A stretch of DNA of 64,000 nucleotides, from contig JAGWUV010000024.1 of the NCBI GenBank assembly GCA_028875875.1, forward strand, positions 1-64,000, in the 5' to 3' direction. Every line of letters starts with the position of its first letter. The stretch's first letter is position 1. Under the pieces are notes generated by a model. The model was not told the origin of the DNA, searched no databases, and worked only from the letters and a program-made list of their open reading frames with translations. A program made the position numbers and the translations under genes. This document shows positions 44,612 to 52,014 of the stretch, one piece after another. The DNA comes from Bacteroidota bacterium (lineage in GTDB: Bacteria; Bacteroidota; Bacteroidia; Chitinophagales; Chitinophagaceae).

Positions 44612-46177
44612 TTATTCCATGGCCCATTCAATTTCTTCGGTATGCTCCGATGGCTTCTTCTTACTTCTGAACATAATAAGCAACGGTATCAGCACAAGGA
44701 AGAATAAGCCGAGGTACACAAACAAATCTTTATACGTTAAAAATGTGGCCTGTCCCTCTATACCTCTTGAAATAAGACCGTAAGCCTGCGCAGTAGCTGT
44801 ATGCATATCAAATCCTTTTCCCATAAACCCATGCGACAACATATTGACTCTTTGTTGTGTTTCAGGACTGGTGGCCGTTATGTTTTCAACAAGATACGCA
44901 TAATGTTTTGCGGTATCTGTACTGATATAAGTAGTGATCAATGCAATACCAATAGAACCGCCCAATTGCCGTACCATATTACTCAATGCTGTACCCTGCG
45001 GAATTTCAGTGCCTTCCAGGTCGGCAAGAGAGATGGTTGTAAGCGGAATGAAGATCAATCCCATGGCGAAACCCCGGATGATCAGCGGCCAGAAAAAATC
45101 ATGCTCGCCAACCTGCGTATTCAGCAAGCCCATACTGTAACTAAAAAAGAAAAATAACAATAATCCCAGCCCGGCATACGCTGCCGGATGTACCAGTTTT
45201 CTTTTCAATAACGAGCCTACAATAGGCATCATCAGGGCAGTAGCCAAAGAGCCGGGCAATAATACCAAACCGGTTTGCATGGCTGTAAAGCCCAGTAAAC
45301 TCTGGCAAAAAATAGGAATCACAAGCGTGGTTCCATACAATCCAAAACCTAATACAAAGTTGAATAAGGTACCTGTAGCAAAAGAACGGTTATTGAATAA
45401 CCTTAAGTTTACAATGGGCTCTTTCTTTATCAGTTCACGGCCCACAAAGAACAAACCCGTAAACGTAGCAATTACTGTTAAATAGGTTATGTAACGTGTT
45501 TCAAACCAATCTTCGCTCTGCCCCTTTTCCAATACCACCTGCAAAGAACCGATCGCTACAATCAGCAGACCCAGTGCCAGCCAGTCCATCTTTGGCGCAA
45601 TTGCTTTCACTTTCGGCTCCTTCACATAGAGCATGGTTAAGATAGTAGCAAGGATCCCAAACGGGATATTGATAAAGAATATCCATTGCCACGACATGTT
45701 ATCTGTAATATAACCACCCAGCGTTGGGCCAATCGCCGGACCCACAATAACCCCTACTCCATAAATCGCATTTGCTAATCCGAGTTCTTCTTTGGGAAAG
45801 GTTTCAATTAAAATAGCCTGTGCGGTGGAAAGAAGACCACCCCCGCCAATACCCTGTATGACCCTGAAAAAAACCAGTTCCCACACATTGGAAGATAAAC
45901 CACAGAGAATAGATGCAATGGTGAACAGTACAATGGAAGCAGCGAAATAGTATTTCCTGCCAAAACGAGCACTCATCCATCCGGAAAGCGTGATCATTAT
46001 AACGTTCGATACGGCATAACCTGTAATTACCCATCCGATCTCTTCAAAAGAGGCGCCCAGGTTTCCCATCATTTGGGTAAGCGAAACGTTCACAATAGAA
46101 GTATCGATCAGTTGCAGCAAAGCCGCCGAAACAACCGTGAAGATCACAATAATCTTATCCGCCGTAAATTTTGCCAT
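44612..46177 (-). CDS. DHA2-family (EmrB/QacA-like) drug efflux transporter
   Basis: 521 residues from the ATG at 46177 (MAKFTADKIIVIF); an earlier in-frame start would overlap an operator palindrome. Fourteen membrane helices and the DHA2 motifs are visible: DTSIVNVSLTQMMGNLGA near helix 1, WVITGYAVSNVIMITLSGWMSARFGRK (motif A), and the helix 5 motif C region GVIVGPAIGPTLGGYITD. These antiporters use the proton gradient to expel lipophilic drugs. A TetR gene sits 45 bp upstream, and a 20-bp palindrome lies between the two, so it is probably TetR-repressed. No MFP or TolC gene is nearby. Confidence 0.93.
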   Translation of the reverse strand: MAKFTADKIIVIFTVVSAALLQLIDTSIVNVSLTQMMGNLGASFEEIGWVITGYAVSNVIMITLSGWMSARFGRKYYFAASIVLFTIASILCGLSSNVWELVFFRVIQGIGGGGLLSTAQAILIETFPKEELGLANAIYGVGVIVGPAIGPTLGGYITDNMSWQWIFFINIPFGILATILTMLYVKEPKVKAIAPKMDWLALGLLIVAIGSLQVVLEKGQSEDWFETRYITYLTVIATFTGLFFVGRELIKKEPIVNLRLFNNRSFATGTLFNFVLGFGLYGTTLVIPIFCQSLLGFTAMQTGLVLLPGSLATALMMPIVGSLLKRKLVHPAAYAGLGLLLFFFFSYSMGLLNTQVGEHDFFWPLIIRGFAMGLIFIPLTTISLADLEGTEIPQGTALSNMVRQLGGSIGIALITTYISTDTAKHYAYLVENITATSPETQQRVNMLSHGFMGKGFDMHTATAQAYGLISRGIEGQATFLTYKDLFVYLGLFFLVLIPLLIMFRSKKKPSEHTEEIEWAME

Positions 46178-46189
46178 ACACATGCTTTT

Positions 46190-46209
46190 AAGTGAATAAA
46201 TATTCACTT
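46190..46209 (-). promoter_or_regulatory. TetR operator copy 1, before the efflux gene
   Basis: AAGTGAATAAATATTCACTT has perfect 9-bp arms around a 2-bp centre and lies 12 bp before the transporter ATG. The same 20-mer occurs before the tetR gene itself, which strongly supports a shared operator. Confidence 0.7.
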
Positions 46210-46222
46210 TTTATTCAAAAAA

Positions 46223-46795
46223 TCAGTCCTTCACTCCATCCCAGCATAAAGTAAACAATTGCTCTATTTGAGGTTTTGAAATTTTCTTCCCGCTATAAAT
46301 ACTATGCTTTACAAACTCATGTATACCGCCTACCATAAAAGTAAGCAGCATAAAACTATCTATATCTTTTAAAAGGTTTTCTTTCTTTCCTCTTTCCACC
46401 AGTTTATACAAAGGCTGTATCATTTGCCGGGCGATCTCTTTGGTGGTTTCTGTAATAAAAGGTGAATGGTAACATTGGTCGAGAAAGATCGCTTCTTCAA
46501 AGTGCTCCATCCTGAATTTGAGCAGGTTTAGCCAAATGGTTTTAAAACCGATTTTAAAAGGAGCCGATGCATCGTACGCTTTAAAATAAATATTTACAGC
46601 TTCCTTGCGACAATCTGTAAACAATGCATTGATCAGCTCATCCTTACTTTTAAAGTAGATATACAATGTACCGGTGGCAATCTTCGCAGCTTTGGCTATC
46701 TCGCCCATGGTGATACCGGCCAGTCCGTTTTCCTTCACCAGGTGCAAAGTGGCTGTGAAAATCTGTTTTATTTTTGTTTCATCCTTTGGCTTCAC
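46223..46795 (-). CDS. TetR/AcrR-family repressor
   Basis: A 190-residue TetR-family regulator starting at a GTG (VKPKDETKIKQIF); no in-frame ATG precedes the HTH. The DNA-binding helix-turn-helix is at about residues 20-55: KENGLAGITMGEIAKAAKIATGTLYIYFKSKDELI. The C-terminal ligand domain is helical and variable. Its own upstream region carries the same palindrome as the downstream transporter gene, so it probably represses both and is released by a drug or metabolite. Confidence 0.9.
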   Translation of the reverse strand: MKPKDETKIKQIFTATLHLVKENGLAGITMGEIAKAAKIATGTLYIYFKSKDELINALFTDCRKEAVNIYFKAYDASAPFKIGFKTIWLNLLKFRMEHFEEAIFLDQCYHSPFITETTKEIARQMIQPLYKLVERGKKENLLKDIDSFMLLTFMVGGIHEFVKHSIYSGKKISKPQIEQLFTLCWDGVKD

Positions 46796-46804
46796 CAGGC
46801 AAAT

Positions 46805-46828
46805 TTAAGTGAATAAATATTCACTTAA
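46805..46828 (-). promoter_or_regulatory. TetR operator copy 2, before the tetR gene
   Basis: An inverted repeat with perfect 11-bp arms (TTAAGTGAATA / TATTCACTTAA) around the centre AA, lying 9 bp before the TetR GTG and in the short gap to the upstream Fe-S protein gene. Its core 20-mer is identical to the copy at 46190-46209. Confidence 0.7.
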
Positions 46829-46833
46829 GAAAT

Positions 46834-47916
46834 TTATCTATCCACTTTCTGTCTTGAAAGGCTTGACTGCCTGGTTGCATAGGCGGGCCTTACCACCCAG
46901 CTCTGGTGATTGGATTTACGTATCACCACCCAATAAAAAAAGAATAACACGGCTGCAATAGTCATAAGTGTAGTGCTCCATTGCGGAAGAACGGAGGATA
47001 GATCAACCACCTGCCCGTCTTTGGCAAATAAACCAAAACCAAGTAAGGCAGGTATTCTATACCAGTAGTACATAGACACAGCTGATGCTGCGAATATTTT
47101 TACCACCCTGTTTCCTGCTCTTTTATTTTCCCAGTTCAACAGCATCCAGTACAACGTAAGTGATAAGATACATCCCGCAAAAGGCATGGTGTATGCACTA
47201 ATGATTTCCCTTACACTATTGATCTCTAACGTATCCGGCACATGAAACCAACCCCAAATGAAACCCGGCAAACCACCTACGATCAAAAAGCCACTCAATT
47301 TCTGGTAATTGTTTTTCTGCGGAACTGCCGGATTGAAGTTGGGTGTAGAATCAGGGCAGGGAATGGAACAATTTACACAACTATCGCAATGGGCATTGGG
47401 TAACGCCATCAAAGTATTGGCACCATACATTCTTTCTACAGGGTGCACAGGACATAAAGTTGAACACCACGCACTCTTCCAGTCGTAAACAAATCCCATA
47501 CTCATACCAATAGTAACCGCTACCAACAACAAGGTAGCCGTTGCAATACCACTATTATTCAACACCGCATGCCTCAATGGAACGATCAAATACAAAGCAA
47601 TAACAGCAACCAATCCCAACTTCGACTGCAGGCGAACAGGCATTTTCTTTTTTCGAGAAAGATTGAAATGCCTGGGCAATAAATTAGTGGTAGCCAGTGG
47701 ACAAACATTTCTCCACAGCCCAACAGATATTACCATCAGTGCAGGAGCTACCGGTATCAGCACATTCCAGAATAACAGCAAACCCAATGCAGGAAAGAAA
47801 AGAAGGCAACCAAAGATAGTAGCGCCCACAAGCCATACCAATGCTTGTGCGATACGCCAGGCACGGATGGAAGAGGCAGACAACTGGTTACCCGATTTAA
47901 AAGAAGTAGCAAGCAT
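46834..47916 (-). CDS. Polytopic membrane protein with a 4Fe-4S-type cysteine cluster
   Basis: A 360-residue inner-membrane protein with seven to eight hydrophobic segments. Two CP-type sites (GLWRNVCPLATTN near residue 70, WCSTLCPVHPVERMYG near residue 155) precede a cluster CDSCVNCSIPCPDS near residue 177, which fits one [4Fe-4S] cluster; the layout is reminiscent of NapH/NosR/CcoG-type electron-transfer proteins, though with only one complete cluster. It lies upstream of tetR on the same strand, separated by operator copy 2. Its donor and acceptor are unknown. Confidence 0.7.
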   Translation of the reverse strand: MLATSFKSGNQLSASSIRAWRIAQALVWLVGATIFGCLLFFPALGLLLFWNVLIPVAPALMVISVGLWRNVCPLATTNLLPRHFNLSRKKKMPVRLQSKLGLVAVIALYLIVPLRHAVLNNSGIATATLLLVAVTIGMSMGFVYDWKSAWCSTLCPVHPVERMYGANTLMALPNAHCDSCVNCSIPCPDSTPNFNPAVPQKNNYQKLSGFLIVGGLPGFIWGWFHVPDTLEINSVREIISAYTMPFAGCILSLTLYWMLLNWENKRAGNRVVKIFAASAVSMYYWYRIPALLGFGLFAKDGQVVDLSSVLPQWSTTLMTIAAVLFFFYWVVIRKSNHQSWVVRPAYATRQSSLSRQKVDR

Positions 47917-48211
47917 AGCCTTTGAATTTTGAAGTAAAAGGGTTGCTGCAATCTATCATTTCAAAAAGAGCAAAAGGCTGACTTTAATCATAATCACACT
48001 TGGCTTGATGAGTACTAATTGTTTTTTAATCAGCTTTGCCAAAAAACACATCGTTTATCTTACTGATCACAATCAGCCATCCAAATGCTCTGCGTCATTC
48101 ATCAATGAATAACCCGGTAATAGCTTTGCATATACTTCCCTAAACAATAAGCTGCATTCAATCATCAGCAGTAGTAAAAGATAGATTACCCATCCTGTAA
48201 AACCCTACAAC
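47917..48211. other. 295-bp divergent spacer
   Basis: Between the Fe-S membrane protein (minus) and the OmpA protein (plus). I see no convincing promoter consensus, terminator or short gene here. Confidence 0.5.
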
Positions 48212-49429
48212 ATGCGAACCAGCTATAGCCTAGCACTGCTTTTATGCCTGTCACTTGAAGCGGGCCATATCCTTTCCGCACAAATACTCAATCCCAAAAA
48301 AATACTGAATAAAGCCAAGGAACAACTTAAACCCAAAGAGGAGAAACCACAAAAAGAAGAAAACAAAGCCACGGCCGATTCCATGGCCAATACTACTGTT
48401 AAGGATAAGCGCCAGCCATCATTAGAAACCTACTCAAAATTTGATTTTGTAGCCGGGGAAAGAGTGATCTTTTTTGATGATTTCAGTGAAGGTAATATCG
48501 GAGATTTTCCTGCACAATGGAATACGAACGGATCAGCTGAAATGGTAACTACCAATCTTTATCCAGGCCGCTGGTTAAAATTTGCTTCGAGAAACTCCAT
48601 ATGGACCGATGCATTGCTACCATTACCGGACAACTATACCATTGAGTTCGATATCATCCCTATTAAAGGAGAAGAAGGCGGCATGGCGGGTTATCATTTC
48701 AGATTGATACAAAGCATTAATGCAAAGGCTTTTGATCATGGTTCTGTGCCGGGCAAGGCAGGCTTCCTGTATAGTTGTGAATACTTCGGAAGACCAGGTT
48801 ATAGTACCTATATTAATATTGAGGAAGGCCGTAATCTTGCGCTGGGTGGCACAAAAGAAGATAAACAGTATTTCCAGTACCTCAATCAGAAATATCATAT
48901 ATCTATCTGGGTACAAAAAGCAAGGGTACGGTTATACCTGAATGAAAATAAGTTATTCGATCTACCCAAAGCTTTTCCGGTTGCTTCCGTAAAAATGGAC
49001 AGGATACGGTTTGAAGATGGTGCTGCCATGGTAAGCAACATACGCATTGCCGTTGGCAATCCCGATATGCGTAGTAAACTGATAACAGAAGGTAAGCTGG
49101 TAAGCTACGGTATTTACTTCGATGTAAATAAAGATGTTGTGCAACCGGAATCCTATGGTACGTTGAAAGGAATTGCTGATGTGTTGACAGAAAACCCTGC
49201 TATCAAAATAAAAATCATCGGCCATACAGACTCCGATGGAACCGATGAAGCCAATCTTGATCTTTCCAAACGAAGGGCCATAGCGGTAAAGAACGAACTG
49301 GTAAAAACGTTTGGCATTGATGCGATGAGAATTGAAACAGATGGCAAAGGCGAAACACAACCCATCACACCTAACGATACTCCCTCTAATAAAGCATTGA
49401 ACAGAAGGGTAGAGTTCCTAAAATTATGA
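48212..49429 (+). CDS. OmpA-family outer-membrane/peptidoglycan-anchoring protein
   Basis: 405 residues with a signal peptide (MRTSYSLALLLCLSLEAG...LSAQ), a Lys/Glu-rich low-complexity region (residues about 30-70), a middle laminin-G-like beta domain (GNIGDFPAQWNTNGSAEMV onward) and a C-terminal OmpA/MotB domain with the peptidoglycan-binding motif IKIIGHTDSDGTDEANLDLSKRRA and the end NRRVEFLKL. It should anchor the outer membrane to the cell wall and may bind a glycan through the middle domain. It is monocistronic. Confidence 0.88.
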   Translation: MRTSYSLALLLCLSLEAGHILSAQILNPKKILNKAKEQLKPKEEKPQKEENKATADSMANTTVKDKRQPSLETYSKFDFVAGERVIFFDDFSEGNIGDFPAQWNTNGSAEMVTTNLYPGRWLKFASRNSIWTDALLPLPDNYTIEFDIIPIKGEEGGMAGYHFRLIQSINAKAFDHGSVPGKAGFLYSCEYFGRPGYSTYINIEEGRNLALGGTKEDKQYFQYLNQKYHISIWVQKARVRLYLNENKLFDLPKAFPVASVKMDRIRFEDGAAMVSNIRIAVGNPDMRSKLITEGKLVSYGIYFDVNKDVVQPESYGTLKGIADVLTENPAIKIKIIGHTDSDGTDEANLDLSKRRAIAVKNELVKTFGIDAMRIETDGKGETQPITPNDTPSNKALNRRVEFLKL

Positions 49430-49594
49430 TCCCGGTTTTTACAGCAACAATCATCTTTTAAAAGACTTATTCATTCCTCCAAATACTTCATCAATGAGAT
49501 ACTTGAATACTGTATCCAACGAATGATACGCATTCAATTTTAATACAGCAGCACAGGTTTTATCATTAAATTTCGGGCTTCAACAGCTCATTAC

Positions 49595-51499
49595 ATGTAC
49601 CAGCAAAAACATCAGGCCATCATTATTATGGGCGTTTCCGGCGCCGGTAAAACCACCATAGGCAAATTATTATCCGAAAAAACAGCCTTCCCTTTTTTCG
49701 ATGCAGATGATTTTCACAGTAGTGAGAATATTGAAAAAATGAAAGCAGGAGTGGCGCTAACGGATGCAGACAGGAGCCAATGGTTATCGAACCTGAATGA
49801 TCTTTTGTTGAAACAGCTTCAAAACAATTCCTGCATCCTTGCCTGTTCCGCCTTGAAAGAAGCCTACAGAAAAGTATTGAGCCAACATTGTGAAAGGCAG
49901 GTCAGGTTCATTCACCTTACCGGCACTTATGAAAAGATACTGGAACAAATGCGGTTGAGAAAAGGGCATTTCATTCCAACAACTTTACTGCAATCGCAGT
50001 TTGAAACATTGGAAACGCCTTTGAATGCGTATCATCTCTCCATTAACAAAAGTCCAGAAGTCATCACCGAAGAGATATACCGGGAAATATTTGAACGCTC
50101 GGAAATAGGCATTGTAGGCTTAGGCGTAATGGGAAAAAGTTTATGCAGGAATTTTGCCAACCACGGTTTCCGCATTTCTATGTATAACAGGCATGTAGAC
50201 GATAAAGAAGTAGATATTGCTAAAAATTTTAAAGCAGCATTTACCGAACTGGAAGAGGCACAGGCTTTTGATGATATACCCTCTTTTGTACAGTCGTTAC
50301 AGCATCCCCGAAAGATATTGATCATGGTAAATGCAGGGAAACCCACCGATGATGTCATTGCTTCCCTAACGCCCTACCTTACTCCTAATGATATACTTAT
50401 TGATGGAGGAAATACTTTTTTTGAAGATACGGCCAGGCGCCAGGAGGCATTGCTGCAACAAAAAATTCACTTCATCGGCTGCGGTATTTCGGGTGGAGAG
50501 GAAGGTGCCCTGTATGGCCCATCCCTGATGCCGAGCGGAAATAAAGAAGCTTATGCACTCATACAACCCTACCTGGAAAGTATTGCAGCAAAAGATATTC
50601 ATGAACAGCCTTGCTGTGCCTATATCGGGGAAAAAGGAAGTGGCCACTTTATTAAAATGGTTCATAACGGTATAGAATATGTGGAGATGCAATTACTGGC
50701 CGAAGTATATGCGATCTTATCAGCGCAGCGAAAAACACCTGATGAGATTGCTTCGATCCTGGAGGTATGGAAAAGCAGGCAGGCAGACAGCTACTTGCTC
50801 AACATTACGATTGATATTCTAAGAGAGAAAGAAAATGAAGACTGGCTCATCCATTCGATTATAGACAATGCCCATAGCAAAGGAACAGGTAACTGGGCTA
50901 CGATAGAGATCACGAAACGGGCTATCCCTGCCACTTTAATTGCTACCGCTTTATATGCCCGTTATATCTCCTCTTGCAAGCACCTGCGTACCAGCATGAG
51001 CAGCCTCTACCCTAAAAACAATGCCCCCGGCAACGATGTACCTGTTGAACAACTCAGGGAAGCATATGAACTGGCAAGGATCATCAATCATTACCAGGGT
51101 TTCTGGTTAATAACCGAAGCCTTTCATCAATTCGGATGGAAAGCCGATTTAAGTGAAATGGCAAGAATATGGACCAACGGATGCATCATCCGATCCGCCC
51201 TGATGCAGGAGCTGGTAACGGTTTTTGCAGAAGCAAATTCTATACTTACTTCACCACATTTTACCGGCACCATTCAGCGGCTCAAACCCTCTCTTTCAAA
51301 AGTAGTGGCAACTAGTATAGAAAATGAAATCGCCGTTCCCTGTTTCAGCGAAGCGATCAATTTTTTGCATGGTATCACTACTGCTCAATCTGCAGCTAAC
51401 CTGTTACAGGCACAAAGAGATTATTTTGGAGCCCATCGCTTTCAGCGTTACGATGCAGCGGAAGAACAAACCTTCCATCATCAATGGAAAAAATACTAG
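49595..51499 (+). CDS. Bifunctional gluconokinase / 6-phosphogluconate dehydrogenase fusion
   Basis: 634 residues with two enzymes in one chain. Residues about 1-165 are a GntK-type gluconokinase: P-loop GVSGAGKTT near residue 13, FFDADDFHSSENIEKMKAG and ACSALKEAYR. Residues about 168-634 are a long-form (decarboxylating) 6-phosphogluconate dehydrogenase: Rossmann loop GIVGLGVMG at 172-180, NAGKPTDDVI, the catalytic GSGHFIKMVHNGIEY and the C-terminal YFGAHRFQRYD. Together they would take gluconate through 6-phosphogluconate to ribulose 5-phosphate with NADP reduction. The joint is only a few residues long. No glucose-6-phosphate dehydrogenase gene is adjacent. Confidence 0.92.
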   Translation: MYQQKHQAIIIMGVSGAGKTTIGKLLSEKTAFPFFDADDFHSSENIEKMKAGVALTDADRSQWLSNLNDLLLKQLQNNSCILACSALKEAYRKVLSQHCERQVRFIHLTGTYEKILEQMRLRKGHFIPTTLLQSQFETLETPLNAYHLSINKSPEVITEEIYREIFERSEIGIVGLGVMGKSLCRNFANHGFRISMYNRHVDDKEVDIAKNFKAAFTELEEAQAFDDIPSFVQSLQHPRKILIMVNAGKPTDDVIASLTPYLTPNDILIDGGNTFFEDTARRQEALLQQKIHFIGCGISGGEEGALYGPSLMPSGNKEAYALIQPYLESIAAKDIHEQPCCAYIGEKGSGHFIKMVHNGIEYVEMQLLAEVYAILSAQRKTPDEIASILEVWKSRQADSYLLNITIDILREKENEDWLIHSIIDNAHSKGTGNWATIEITKRAIPATLIATALYARYISSCKHLRTSMSSLYPKNNAPGNDVPVEQLREAYELARIINHYQGFWLITEAFHQFGWKADLSEMARIWTNGCIIRSALMQELVTVFAEANSILTSPHFTGTIQRLKPSLSKVVATSIENEIAVPCFSEAINFLHGITTAQSAANLLQAQRDYFGAHRFQRYDAAEEQTFHHQWKKY

Positions 51500-52014
51500 G
51501 CAAATACCATTACAGGCTACACAAAAATGAGGCGGAACTTTTAGTACCGGGAACGTTGTATTGCCGGTTTCTAAAGATTGTTTAACCTTATGCTTTATTG
51601 ATGATAAGCAGGATAAGACTGGCAACTTACAAAAAAACAGCGGTGAATACCGCTGTTTGAAAAGTCCCAGACTTTTAGCTCCCCAAATGATAACAATTTA
51701 TTTATCCGAACAGGTTATATCGAAATTAATTTCTTAAATACGTTGTTTCTTAACGTTAATAAAGATAGAATCCGATACCATTGGGTTATGCAGCACTTTG
51801 TATAACAGCCGTTATGATTTGTGAACGGCCGGTTTGACTTTGTGAAATACATCCAATTAACATACTAACCGGCCACAACATGTATCAATCCCTGCAGCTT
51901 AGTTGTTCGTACCCGCTTTTAAAACACCTATCGACTCCTTCTTGTTTTATAAAACCGCCTTTTGAGTTGATAAAAAACATTGAATTAATTTTTAAACTAA
52001 GTATTTTTAGCGTA
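51500..52014. other. 515-bp spacer before the histidine kinase gene
   Basis: Contains the hairpin at 51635-51658. The kinase frame is open back to 51880, but its N-terminus there has no signal peptide, so the upstream part is probably leader. A TATTTTTA sequence near 52003 resembles a -7 element. I see no other gene. Confidence 0.5.
51635..51658 (+). terminator. Hairpin after the gluconokinase/6PGDH fusion gene
   Basis: A perfect 10-bp stem AAACAGCGGT / ACCGCTGTTT with a GAAT loop, 136 bp after the stop codon. The long T-run is on the minus-strand side, so termination on the plus strand is plausible but not certain. Confidence 0.5.

Noticed and set aside
44801-45157. A 118-residue plus-strand frame within the efflux transporter gene
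   Set aside because: It is antisense to a clearly conserved transporter and looks like none of the known families.
51880-52014. An upstream start for the histidine kinase
   Set aside because: It would add 45 residues ahead of a clear signal peptide; the ATG at 52015 is the better start.
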